64,000 nucleotides of DNA from Tridacna crocea (Eukaryota > Mollusca > Bivalvia > Cardiida > Cardiidae), in assembly GCA_943736015.1 (NCBI GenBank), contig OX031057.1, positions 40,696,501 through 40,760,500 on the forward strand, in the 5' to 3' direction. Every line of letters begins with the position of its first letter. Position 1 is the first letter of the stretch. Both the position numbers and the translations under genes were made by a program. A model generated the notes under the pieces. That model saw only the letters and a list, made by a program, of their open reading frames with translations, was not told the origin of the DNA and made no database searches. This document shows positions 1 through 10,183 of the stretch, one piece after another.

Positions 1-137
1 ACACACTCGTCACAACTCGGCCGATCAGTCTGTACCTACATCCTAACCTCGTCCGTATCAAGGCGGCGATTTCCATTTTGAAAGTGCAAAACAGCAATCA
101 TTGGAATAATCGATCATCCATGTTCGACGAGAATAAT

Positions 138-310
138 TTAACTCTCTACCACACAACAAAATCTGGTACTTGTCCAAATTGAAAGCATTTCTAGCAGACT
201 AATTAAAGGTGGGTCAAGTAATAGAATTTGCCCTTTACAGAGTGTGATTCCCAGCATTTTCTTCTTTTCCCACAATGCTTTCAAAATACATTCTTCTAGT
301 GTATGATTAA
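138..310. repeat. degenerate palindromic TTAA MITE (family A)
   Basis: Bounded by TTAA on both sides. The left arm resembles family A (ACCACACAACAAAAT, AAATTGAAAGCATTT), but the central palindrome is reduced to one half (CAGCATTTTCTTC). Confidence 0.6.
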
Positions 311-443
311 GCCAGCTAAGGATGTTTTCTAAATCGCCTGGCGCAAAATTATCCTGGGAGGAAATGAGGTGAGGATTAATTAATAGTTTATTTTGTTTTG
401 TTGTAGCAACGATGTCATGACGTGTCTTACGATGTTACATTAT

Positions 444-671
444 TTAACCCCTTTTCCAAACAATCCCTGGTTTTCAGGACCCTGAAATAGAAGGCTATTA
501 AAAACATACTGGGGAAAGTAGAAAAGGCTGGGAACGAGCATTTTCTTCTATTCCCACAATGTTTTATACCCTCCTACAACAAATTTCAATTTTGGGTTGC
601 GTCAATTTTGTCGTCTGCAAATGCTTTCAATTTAGACCAGCCTAAAATTTTGTTGTTTAGTAAAGAGTCAA
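444..671. repeat. degenerate family A MITE
   Basis: Left end TTAACCCC with AAACAATCCCTGG, right arm GCAAATGCTTTCAATTTAGAC; the core palindrome has decayed on its left side. The right TTAA has mutated to GTCAAC. Confidence 0.65.
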
Positions 672-757
672 CCCGTTTCGACCAAATACATGTATATCTT
701 CATTTTATATAAAAAACTGTGATTTCAGTTGTGGTAAATTATTCGACGAGAAAAGAT

Positions 758-986
758 TTAACTCATTACCACACGAGAAAATTTTGGACTGGTCCAAATT
801 GAAAGCATTTGCAGACGACAAAATAAAGGTGACTAAAATATAGAAATTTGTTCTGGGAAGGGTAGAAAACACTGTGGGAAAAGGAGAAAATGCTGGTTAC
901 CAGCATTTTCTCCTTTTCCCATAGTGTTTTCAAAAGGCTTCTTTCTCAGGGGCGTCAAAAGTAGGGATTGTGTGGTAATGAGTTAA
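758..986. mobile_element. family A MITE, full length (229 bp with both TTAA)
   Basis: TTAA at both ends, inverted termini CTCATTACCACACGA and TGTGTGGTAATGAG, and a central palindrome around GCTGGTTACCAGC flanked by GTGGGAAAAGGAGAAAA and its complement. This is the standard 229-bp form seen repeatedly in the window. Confidence 0.88.
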
Positions 987-1611
987 TTCTGATTTCTTTA
1001 TTTTATCTATAACTTTTAGGATGTCAAGTGAAATTTTGAGTTGGCGCATGGTAGCCTCCCAGCCCCAGAGGCACAGTCGATAGCGTTCAGAACTCGAGAA
1101 CAGCAGCTCGTTGGTGCCCATTCAATATTCGCGGCAAATTTCTTTCCGAAGGTTGATGGTAGCCATTGCGTCAGGTGTTTTCCTCTCTCACAGCTGATTT
1201 TTTTTTAACTTTATTCCCACTCTCTACATAATATACAATGCAAAACATCATACATTTATAACAATTGTTTATAATTGTTTACTTTAGTAATAGTGAAATA
1301 TCATAAGTTAATATATAGTAGAGAAAAGTTGAAATAAAATTGAAAGTATAGATCTAGAGGTATTTAGCTGATTATTGTTTGGACGATGGTTATGTAGGAA
1401 GGCAGGTAGTGGCTCTGTAAGAATATTGTGCGAAATGGCACTGGTCAAATAAACTGTAGGAGAGCATAAACAGGTGCACTGTCCTTCACGATATAACTGA
1501 AATAATTTTGAAAACGGCGTTGAACTCCATACAATAAATCAATTGATGCATCTAGTGGCAAGTATAGATAAAGGTCAGACTATTTTGACTAAGAATTCTG
1601 ATCTTGTTTAA

Positions 1612-1837
1612 TTAACTCTTTACCAAACCACAAAATTTCAGACTAGTTGAAATTGAAAGCATTTGCAGATGACAAAATGTGACTCATAAATGGAAATTTG
1701 ACTTTGGAAGAGTAGAAAACATTGTGGGAAAGAGGAGAAAATGCTGGTGACCAGCATTTTCTCCTTTTCCCTCAATGTTTTCAAAAGGCTTCTTTGCAAA
1801 GGTCGTCAAAAGTCGGGATTGCGTGGTAATGGGTTAA
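1612..1837. mobile_element. family A MITE
   Basis: TTAA-bounded. Inverted termini CTCTTTACCAAACC and GCGTGGTAATGGG; core palindrome around GCTGGTGACCAGC with one arm mutated (CCCTCAATG). Confidence 0.85.
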
Positions 1838-1939
1838 ACACAGTCATACACATATTGAATCGCAAAAAGCCGGATTTTTTTTTATACCTCACATGAAAAA
1901 GACCGGTATTAATAAGCCGTGCTCTTTGAAAAAGGGGAT

Positions 1940-2180
1940 TTCGTGCACCTACAAACAAAAGGTATCTACTTATGCCAGCCTGCGCAGTCCACACAGACTC
2001 ACATGGGTCAAAATGTGTGCTATTTGTAAATTTTCTGCATGTCGAAACACCATTCTACATAAATCCAGTGGATTGAGCTCTTATAGACCAAATGGATTTT
2101 ATGGGTCCATCATTATGTGATGACTTGCTGTGCATCACAAAGTTGCATTAAACCCCCTTTTGCCAAAACCAGGCTCACAT
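1940..2180. repeat. family G palindromic repeat
   Basis: Related to other copies by the pieces GCCTGCGCAGTCC, ACATGGGTC, CATCATTATGTGATGACTTG and TTGCCAAAACCAGGCTC. The usual motif is an inverted GACCTGGGTCGATACTTTT unit. Boundaries are approximate. Confidence 0.6.
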
Positions 2181-2182
2181 TT

Positions 2183-2292
2183 GGCCTGCAACACGCAAAA
2201 AAGGGGGCATTCGGACATAGCGGCATAAAGTGTCGTCTCGGATCAGCCTACGCAGTCCGCGCAGGCTAATCCGAGACGGCACTTTACGACTG
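2183..2292. repeat. family F palindrome, single unit
   Basis: Starts GGCCTGCAACACGC and carries one near-perfect inverted repeat: AAGTGTCGTCTCGGATCAGC pairs with GCTAATCCGAGACGGCACTT around GCAGTCCGCGC. Confidence 0.8.
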
Positions 2293-2337
2293 CATTGCAT
2301 AACCCCCTATTGCCTCAGCACAAAGCAAGACTCATTT

Positions 2338-2600
2338 GACCTGCAACACGCAAAAAGGGGGCATTCGGACATTTGCGTAAAATGTCGTCTCAGATCAGCC
2401 TATGCAGTCCGCGCAGGCTAATCCGAGACGATACTTTCCGTTTCTATGTAATTTTCTTCTTTGTGCATGTCTACTGAAGGACAAAATGGAATGCAGGCGT
2501 AAAGTGTCGTTTCGGATTAGCCTGCGCGGACTGCGCAGGCTGATCCGAGACGACACTTTACGCAAATGTTCTAATGTCCCTTTCCGCGTGTTGCAGGCCA
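2338..2600. mobile_element. family F element: palindrome within terminal inverted repeats
   Basis: About 263 bp. The outer ends CCTGCAACACGC and GCGTGTTGCAGG are inverted. Each end then contains its own self-complementary unit (CTCGGATCAGCC-type sequence around GCAGTCCGCGC), separated by about 70 bp of unique sequence. Confidence 0.8.
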
Positions 2601-2643
2601 ATTATGTATTTCATCGTCAAACCTTTTTCAGTGGTCACCTTTA

Positions 2644-2873
2644 TTAACTCTACCACACAATCCCGACATTTTTTGACGACCCTGAGAAAGAAGCCTTTTG
2701 AAAACATTGTAGGAAAAGGAGAAAATGCTGGTAACCAGCATTTCCCCCTTTTCCTACAATGTTTTCTACCCTTCCCTAAACAGATTTCAATTTTTGAACC
2801 ACATTTATTTTGTCGTCCGCAAATGCTTTCAATTTGGACAAGTCTGAAAATTTATCATTTGGGAAAGGGTTAA
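2644..2873. mobile_element. family A MITE
   Basis: TTAA-bounded. Termini CTCTACCACACAATCCC and TTTGGGAAAGGG; core palindrome around GCTGGTAACCAGC, partly mutated to CCCCCTTTTCC on the right arm. Confidence 0.85.
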
Positions 2874-2939
2874 GCAACCTTGTCTGTCTCAAGAGGCCAA
2901 CATATAAGTCTGTAAATGTGGATACAGAATTAAAGGGAT

Positions 2940-3106
2940 TTCCCTGTACCACGCACACCATCCTAAATTTTAACGACCCTGAAAAATACGGCATTTTAGA
3001 ACATTGAGGGAAAAGAAGAAAATTCTGGGGACCACAAGGTCTTATAAAATAGACCAGACCTGGATACCAGCATTTTCTCCTTTTCCCTCGAAGTTTTCTC
3101 TATTCT
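2940..3106. repeat. rearranged family A fragment
   Basis: Left arm CTGTACCACGCACACCATCC and two half palindromes split by about 50 bp of foreign sequence. It ends near the TTAA at which the next element begins. Confidence 0.5.
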
Positions 3107-3332
3107 TAACCCTTTACTCCATAGATACTCATTTCTACGCATTGCCAGTAGGAGCCTTTGGAAAACATTGTGGCAAAAGGTGAAATTGCTCGTGACGAGC
3201 AATTTCACCTTTTGTCACAATGTTTTCTATGCTATCAAAAGGTGTCATATACACAAGAAACGGCTTCATCCTTGCTGTTATCTAGGGACAATTAAAGATA
3301 CCACAGAAATGCCTTATGGGTTAAAGGGTTAA
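3106..3332. mobile_element. family C MITE (TTAA)
   Basis: TTAA at both ends. The core palindrome is GGTGAAATTGCTCGTGACG and its complement, and differs from family A in the inner arms. Termini CCCTTTACTCCATAG and TTATGGGTTAAAGGG. Confidence 0.85.
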
Positions 3333-3458
3333 AAGACAAATATATTCTTCTGAATAGTATCTAATGTCTTGTCTGAATTTTCCCTTCTTTTTTTTTTCGA
3401 TTCAAAATTTGGTCTTCTGGTAAAGGGTCTAGAATAAATTTTGTCCTTTGGTAAAGTG

Positions 3459-3660
3459 TTAAGCCTTTATCACACGATCCCGAGTTTAAACGACCCGGAA
3501 AAATACCACTTTTGAAAACATTGTGAGAAAAGGAGAAAATGCTGGTAAGCAGCATTTCCTTCTCTACCCACAATGTTTCCTACCATGTAAAACACAACTT
3601 ACAACATTTGAGCTCCATTTACAGTGTCGTCTGCAAACGCTTTCAAATTAGACTTAGAAT
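3459..3660. repeat. family A MITE, right end degraded
   Basis: TTAA then GCCTTTATCACACGATCCC, core around GCTGGTAAGCAGC, GTCTGCAAACGCTTTC in the right arm; no right terminus is recognisable. Confidence 0.65.
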
Positions 3661-3807
3661 TTTATATCAAGGTATGGCGTTAGACTATATTGATCAACAG
3701 CACATCTCTGTCATCACATTTTCTCGAATCGTTGAGAAACTTAATTAATGGAGAAAGTTTTAGTACTACGCAGGTCGTTATGTTCTGTACGTTACATTTC
3801 TATCTAT

Positions 3808-4030
3808 TTAACTGATTCCCAAACAATAATATTTTAGGCTTGTCCAAATCGAAAGCATTTGCAGACGACACCATAAAAGTGACTGAAAATTTGAAATTTG
3901 TTTTGTGAAGGGTAGAAAACTTTGTGGGAAAAGGAGAAAATGCTGGTTACCAGCATTTTATCCTTTTCCCACAGTGTTTTCCAAATGTTTCTCTTTCAGG
4001 GTCGTCAAAAGTAGGGATTGTGTGGTAATG
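3808..4030. mobile_element. family A MITE, right end eroded
   Basis: TTAA then CTGATTCCCAAACAATA, core palindrome around GCTGGTTACCAGC with the outer pair GTGGG/CCCAC, ending GTGTGGTAATGG without the final TTAA. Confidence 0.75.
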
Positions 4031-4165
4031 GAGATGGTAAGACCTAATGAAGATGTTGTGCCAGTGCTTCTTTTACTTGGAGTACGATGCGAGTTTTATC
4101 AAGTGGTTTACTTTATTCACAGGTAATAGTAGAATTTACATTTAATTAATTTAAGAAAAATGTGA

Positions 4166-4407
4166 TTAACCGTTTACCAAACACCCCTGGTTTTTACGAC
4201 CCATAGATAGAAGCCTTTGGAAAATATTGTGGGAAAAGGAGACAATGCTGGTAACCAGCATTGTCTCCTTTTCCCACAATGTTTTCTGCCCTGCTGGAAA
4301 CAAATTTCAATTATTGAGTTACGTTTGTTTTGTTACGCTAATTTTGTCGTCTGCAAGTGCTTTCAATTTGGACCAGTCTAAAATTTTGCTGTTTGGGAAA
4401 GGGTTAA
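4166..4407. mobile_element. family A MITE with GACAATG core variant
   Basis: TTAA-bounded. The inner palindrome reads GGAGACAATGCTGG on one arm and CCAGCATTGTCTCC on the other, so both arms carry the same variant. Confidence 0.85.
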
Positions 4408-4436
4408 GCCATCTTCTGTGTAAATAGGCTTCAAAA

Positions 4437-4570
4437 CGGCTGCAAAAAGTATTGACCCAGGTCAGCCTGTGTGCATGTCGGGCAAGATGACCCGAATCGA
4501 AACCTTTTGTCAGTGGTCAAATTTCTGTATACATGTCAATTTACCAGTCTACCTCTTGATTCATCATATT
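4437..4570. repeat. family G fragment
   Basis: AAAAAGTATTGACCCAGGTC then an inverted partner GATGACCCGAATCGAAAC; right boundary uncertain. Confidence 0.55.
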
Positions 4571-4609
4571 ATTCGACAAATTGGACTTTATTGATCCTGA
4601 ATTATATAT

Positions 4610-4870
4610 GGCTTGCACCAAACGAAAAAGGAGCATTTGAAAATTTGCGTAAAATGTTGTCCCAGATCAGTCTGCGCAATCCGCGCAAGCTGATCCGGGA
4701 CGGTACTTTACGATTACAATAGATATTGTACTACAGTAAACTTGTGCAAAACAGAAAATTACATAAAACACAAAGTGCCGTTTCGGATTAGCCTGCGCGG
4801 ACTGGGCAGGCTGATCCGAGACGACACTGTACGCAAATGTCCGAATGACCATTTTCGCGTGTTGCCGGTC
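4610..4870. mobile_element. family F element
   Basis: Two palindromic units (CAGATCAGTCTGCGCAATC..., and GGATTAGCCTGCGCGGAC...) with GCTTGCACC at the left and GCGTGTTGCCGGTC at the right. Confidence 0.75.
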
Positions 4871-4950
4871 ATATTATAGATGTCTAGATTGATAAAATGC
4901 GTCACTCACGGAGATGTATTAAACACCCTGTTACCAGAGTATGGCTTATC

Positions 4951-5173
4951 TAACTCTTTACCACACAATCCAGAATTTTAACGACACTTAAGAAGAAAGC
5001 CTTTGAAAACATTTTGGAAAAAGGAGAAAATGCTGGTAACCAGCATTTTCTCCTTTTTCCCACAATGTTTTCTACCCTTTCCAAATCAAATTTCAATTTT
5101 TAATTTACATTTATTTTGTCGTCTGCAAATGCTTTGAATTTGGACAAAATTTTGTCGTTTGGTAAGGAATTAA
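4951..5173. mobile_element. family A MITE
   Basis: CTCTTTACCACACAATCC start, core around GCTGGTAACCAGC, right end GGTAAGGAATTAA. The left TTAA is mutated to CTAA. Confidence 0.8.
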
Positions 5174-5274
5174 ATCACCCTTTTCTCAAACAAGGTAGAA
5201 GCTGACGATGTGTAGAATATTTGTATGGATCAGACCTACTTGAGGGTCTGATTGGATTTTAGGTATGAGGTATG

Positions 5275-5294
5275 TCCATCCGTCCGTCCGTCCG

Positions 5295-5335
<41 letters not shown>
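5275..5335. repeat. compound microsatellite (CGTC)n (TC)n
   Basis: About five CGTC units run directly into about 19 TC units. Confidence 0.95.
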
Positions 5336-5337
<2 letters not shown>

Positions 5338-5567
5338 GTACCAGCATTTTTTTCCACTATATTTTAGTAGGCTTCTTTCTCAGGCTGTTAGAAAGCAGAG
5401 ATTGTTTTGGAAAAGGTTAATGAAAATCTGGATAGGTCTAGCATATTCTGTTTTTATGACCAAAAAGTAACACCCATTGACCCTTAGAGAAATTCATGTT
5501 TAAACGCTGTCTATTATAATTGTAAATACTTCAACAGCAGTGATCATTTGCAAACACTTCAAGTTTA

Positions 5568-5960
5568 CCTGATCCTTAACCACACAGGGCTGTTTTTAAA
5601 CAAGCCTAAAGAAGATGGCTTTTTTGAGAAAACTGTATGAAATGGAAATTTCCTGCTTTTCGTACAATGAATTAATCCTCTAACCAGTTTGCATTATTCC
5701 AGCCACAATTAAACAGTCGTATGTAAATGCTTTTAATTTGGAAAAGTATGAAAGTTATCATTTGGTAAAGAGTTAACCCTGTACCAAAGAATCACGAATT
5801 TAAAACACCCTAAAGAAGAAAGCTTCAGAAAACATTTTGGGAAATGGAGAAAACGCTGGTACCCTGTGTGTACTCTTTTTCGAAGCATGTTCCTTTTGAA
5901 CTCCTTCGTAAATGATTTGCATAATTCCTACCACATTTGTTTGTTGTCTGCAAATGCCTT
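5568..5960. repeat. two decayed TTAA MITEs in a row
   Basis: Both show family A arm sequence (GTAAATGCTTTTAATTTGG, GAGTTAACCCTGTACC), the second with AAAACATTTTGGGAAATGG and half a palindrome. They meet at a shared TTAA near 5774. Confidence 0.5.
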
Positions 5961-6187
5961 AACTCATTACCAAACGATAATATTCTGGGCTTGCCCAAAT
6001 TGAAAGCATTTGTAGACGACTAAATAAAAGTGAGTGAAAATTTGAAATTTGTTTTGTGAAGGGTAGAAAACATTGTGGGAAAAGGAGAAAATGCTGGTTA
6101 CCAGCATTTTCTCCTTTTCCCACAATGTTTTCTAAAGACCTCTTTCTCAGGGGCGTCAAAAGTAGGGATTGTGTGGTAATGGGTTAA
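5959..6187. mobile_element. family A MITE, full length
   Basis: Exactly 229 bp between TTAA copies. Termini CTCATTACCAAACGATA and GTGTGGTAATGGG, with a near-perfect core around GCTGGTTACCAGC. Confidence 0.9.
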
Positions 6188-6335
6188 CTCTTTACCAGCC
6201 AGCAAAAATATGGACTTGATCAAATTGGAAGCATTTGCAGACGACAAATAAGATTCAGCTCAAATTGTGTTTTATGTTTCAGATACGGTAAAAAAAAACA
6301 TTGTGGAAAAAGGAGAAAATGCTGGTAACCAGTAA
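6184..6335. repeat. family A MITE, truncated after left palindrome arm
   Basis: Starts at the TTAA that ends the previous copy, reads CTCTTTACCAGCCAGC and stops after GCTGGTAACCAGT. The sequence from here to about 6830 has no recognisable gene or repeat. Confidence 0.65.
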
Positions 6336-6831
6336 GAACAGACATAATTGTAACAAAACTTACAAACAATGACTATAACGAAGATTGTTGTGATGGTGAC
6401 GATTAACATATAGGACATTTCTAAAAAAAAAATAAAGACATTTAAAATAAAACTCTGAAAAGATAGAATAATAAGGTCTTAGCATGATGTGCCCATTTTT
6501 GAAAGGAAAATTGTCTATTGTTTGCCCTTAAAAACGACATAGTCTTATCTGACATCAATCTGCCATCAATCTGAAAACGTTACATTAACTGAAGGATTTG
6601 CACTGATAAAGAGTGCAACTATTCATATGTCCAATAGATAGGGTGAAAGGTTATATCATGTTTTGTGAGATGTACGCGAGAGATTGTGTGTGTGTCACGT
6701 GTCATTTACATTATTTGTATTATTATCTTGTATGACGAAAAACTTTGTTTAAGTCAAACAAATTCATTCATTCATCAATCTGACATTAATCTGTTTAGGA
6801 ATATGTTTAGTAATATGTATACTTTGTTATG

Positions 6832-7040
6832 ACTTAGGCTGCTAAGCCCGACTCACTGACCATTAGAGGACCGTGTAGATCAAGATCAGACTTCACATAA
6901 TGTGCAGTCTGATCTTTGATTTACACTGTTCGATAAGGGCATATTTTCCTCAAAAACTTACCTTTGAAATAACAAAATTTGGGTTTTGACTCTATAGGCT
7001 GAAAAGTTTCATTTCACTTGTTTAGTAGGATATGGGTTAA
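6832..7040. mobile_element. family E MITE (TTAA)
   Basis: Begins TTAGGCTGCTAAGC and ends GGTTAA. Internal palindrome TAGATCAAGATCAGAC with complement GTCTGATCTTTGATTTAC around a TGCACA-type centre. Confidence 0.8.
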
Positions 7041-7051
7041 AAACAGGTTTA

Positions 7052-7280
7052 TAAACCCTTTCCCAAACAATCCCTGGTTTTCACGACCCTGGGATAGGAG
7101 ACTTTTAAAAACATTGTGGGAAAAGGAGAAAATGCTGGTCACCAGCATTTTCTCCTTTTCCCACAATGTTTTGTACCCTACTGGAAACAATTTCAAATTT
7201 TAGAGTTATGTTTATTTTGTCGCCCGCAAGTACTACAAATTTAGACCGATGTAAAATTTTGTCGTTTGGTAAATGGTTAA
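7052..7280. mobile_element. family A MITE (CCCAAACAATCCCTGG subtype)
   Basis: Left end ACCCTTTCCCAAACAATCC, core around GCTGGTCACCAGC, right end GTTTGGTAAATGGTTAA. Confidence 0.85.
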
Positions 7281-7294
7281 ACACAGGTGGGATT

Positions 7295-7640
7295 TACTCT
7301 TTACCAAGATGATCAAATATGAGACTGGTCCGAAAAAAAAAAAGAAAATGATTTTAGAATGTTCTAGATTGACAGCATTTGCAGACGACAAATAAAATTT
7401 GGCTAAATTGACGGCATTAGAGTCTGAAAAGGTTGAAAAAAAAATCATTATAGAGAAAGAGAAAATGGTGGTTAGCCTATTTCTTTTTCTCCCTCTTCCC
7501 GCAGTGTGGGTAGGTAACCAGTATTTTCTCCTTACCCTGCAATGTTTTCTACACTTTCCAAATAAAACGTCAATTTCTGACCCACATTTATTTTGTTTTC
7601 TGCAAATGCTTTCAACTTGCCACGACTAAAACTTTAATAC
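7295..7640. repeat. decayed family A copies
   Basis: Fragments such as CTCTTTACCAAGATGATC, GACAGCATTTGCAGACGAC, GCAATGTTTTCTAC and GCAAATGCTTTCAAC, without intact termini. Confidence 0.5.
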
Positions 7641-8969
7641 GTGGTAGATCTATAGAGATTTAAGTCTTTCTAACACCAAAAATAGAATTAGGCTTGTCGG
7701 ATTTTAAAGTATTTGCAGACAATATTCACTTGTAGCTTGAAACATGCAACTTGCTTTAAATAAAAAGAAGAAAATATTTTTAGCATCTGATCCCTTTCAC
7801 ATAATGCTTTCAAAAGCTTTTCTTTCTCATGTTTTTTTTTTCTCGCGGTTTTTAAAACTCAAGAGTTGAGTCGTAAAGGTAAGTGGCTCCTACAGAAAAA
7901 AATCATAAATTAACAAATAAAATTTGGTAAGTAAACAACAATGAAAAATACTCTGTCTAATAAGGAGTTTTCTCATTCATAAGACGTTTTTTTTTTATTT
8001 ATCACGATTTTTTGGGAACTCCTCCACATGTGACAGAAGCAAGACAGAGCCAAGCTATGAGGGAAGAAGTTTGAATTGTGTATTAGTATAAAAGATTTCC
8101 TATCGATCAGTGTGTTTCACTAATACGGATATTATAAACTTAATATTTAGAAATGTAAAGCGTTGAGATGGTTGGGGCGAATTTATATTGTTTCGAAAAT
8201 GTAACGAAAATTTACTGGAGTTAAATAATCATTAGAAGTATTTTTGAAATTTCGCAGACTAGCGAGTGAGTAAAATCATTCCTTCCTTCTTGTACTGAAT
8301 TTTGACTTAAAAGACTGTATACCTAAATTACAATGTTTCATAGTTTACAGAACTCTCTCTCTCTTAAAATCATGGTAGGTTTACGTCTCTTAAAATCATG
8401 GTAGGTTTACGTCTTTTCTGATTTAGTTCCCTAAGCAGGCCTAACAATCCTGAATTGGATTCCAAGTAATATTCCAGATTTTACGGCAAAACGTTTTCTC
8501 ACCACCTAAATCATGGATACGGTTTAGCCAATCACAAAATGCGCCACTTTCAAACTCAGAAATTTCTTTAGAACTAAAATAAGAAGGATATTACGTAAAG
8601 TTTGTTTACACGGATCATCCATTGATTGTCTTAGATTTGACCCAAGGTTAACTCCATGTTGCTTTCTAATTTGTGGAAAATAGTTTTTGTGGATTTCACT
8701 CAGTTTTGTTTAGACAGTGCCGTCGAAACGGTGGGGCGAGAGGCTATTTAAAAGCATATAGTTATGAGCTTTTTTGCTATTATGATGATTAACCCCCCCC
8801 CCTTTTTTTTTGGGCGTTTAAGACCAAACTTTAAAAAAAAATCTGACGAAGTGGCTGGCAGGTACGTGATTAATTGCAATTGCAATCGCTCCCCGAATAG
8901 AATGCAAATAAGATTCTTTAAGCTGTGTTTTTATTTAAAAATAAAGATCAGTTTATTGAACAGTCTATA
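7641..8969. other. no gene seen
   Basis: AT-rich DNA with poly-T and poly-A runs. No exon-like open frame with splice signals and no palindromic MITE; it contains the short tandem repeat at 8360-8411. Confidence 0.6.
8360..8411. repeat. two-copy 26-bp tandem repeat
   Basis: The unit beginning TCTCTTAAAATCATGG occurs twice with no gap and no mismatch. Confidence 0.9.
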
Positions 8970-9560
8970 TAGATCCATTATCTCCCGCTAGATGGTATTC
9001 TATAAATTCTCATCTATCTGATATGGGCATCCTGGGTACAGAACCGAACCACTTTCCTACGCGACAACCGTTACTTTGAATTTAAAGGTGGCCCTTCAGA
9101 TCTTGGGACGAAATTTTTTAAAAAATACAAAAAAATCATCCTTATACTCCCCAAGCCTTTTAAATTTGCCTTCATAAACCCCAGTAGTCGAAAACCATCC
9201 GACAGCACGAGAAATTAGAGATTTACTACGACCCAGGTTGACAACAACGGGAGACACGTTCTATTTTTAGATGATCAATTCGCTCATTTATATACAGAGG
9301 CTACGTAGCCTTTTAAGGGAACACCACCAAAAAAATTTTTTTTTGTAATTTTATGAGTCTTACTTAATGATGATTTGTATTATTTTTTCATATAAATTTT
9401 AGTGATATATATGTTTTTTAATTTGGTGAGATGAAAAAATTCTAAATACCCACCTTTAAAACAAAAAAAAAAAGGTTTTTCCAATAAAACGCTACCTCGT
9501 GCAATTACTCAACTATGATCACCAGCAGGTCTCATTTCTCCTCAAACATATTGATACGTA
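8970..9560. repeat. dispersed repeat J, split by a family H insertion
   Basis: Segments TATCTCCCGCTAGATG, ACAACCGTTACTTTGAATTT and AATAAAACGCTAC match 25,318-25,515, where they are not interrupted by family H. Here the 377-bp family H element sits between the second and third segments. Confidence 0.7.
9082..9458. mobile_element. family H TTAA element, internally deleted (377 bp)
   Basis: TTAA-AGGTGGCCCTTCAG at the left and CCCACCT-TTAA at the right. Compared with the 554- and 561-bp copies it lacks about 175 bp in the middle. Confidence 0.8.
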
Positions 9561-9934
9561 AAAGCTATTTTCAACATTGCTACTTTTTTAGAGCGTAATA
9601 TTACAGTCAGCCCGCTTTCGGGACTAGTAGTGATGCGTCATATAAGACAGTCGAATCTTCGAAGAATATGACATGCGCAGACAACGGTCTAGATCAAAGA
9701 AAGGGGTGCTTGCTTGTCCTCTTTTTTTTATACACACTGTAGAAAATCAGTAAGAACTTTAATAGGCTTACTAGATGAACCCGTGTCTGAACTACCCCGA
9801 CTAAGAAGGTTTTTAATGGAATTGTGGTTATTTGGTCGCCTGTTGATGCTTTTAGTAATGGACCAGTCTAGAATTATGTTGCTTGATAAAGAGGTTGGGT
9901 ATTAATACATTTATTTTTCTATCTTATCTTTCAG

Positions 9935-10183
9935 GTTTGTTTCGGAGAAGTCACCTTTCGTATCTTGTCAAACTCTCCTCCGTGTTATATGAACTTCGTT
10001 CTAAAGATGTGAAAGGGACGGAAAGAAGAAAAGTGGCCTTCATTACAGCTAGATTATTTGCGATATAAATTATCTTGCATGAAGACAAAACTGCTTATCA
10101 AGAACTTCTGAGTGTTTTTAAGTATTTTATGAGGCATAAATTTAATATATAATTGTTTAAACGGTTTAGTATTTGTGTACAAT
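9935..10183 (+). other. possible 5' UTR exon of the caveolin-like gene
   Basis: A good 3' splice signal (pyrimidine-rich stretch ending TCTTATCTTTCAG at 9934) precedes 249 nt that run to the caveolin ATG. There is no coding similarity, and an in-frame TGA at 10130 closes the caveolin frame upstream. RNA evidence would be needed to confirm the exon. Confidence 0.3.

Noticed and set aside
2160-2600. CRISPR-like array of regular palindromes
   Set aside because: Eukaryotic context, unequal spacing, and the units are inverted repeats of a transposable element rather than direct repeats with spacers.
1-10183. A further protein gene left of the caveolin-like gene
   Set aside because: No frame above about 80 codons, no recognisable domain and no consistent splice-site chain was found.
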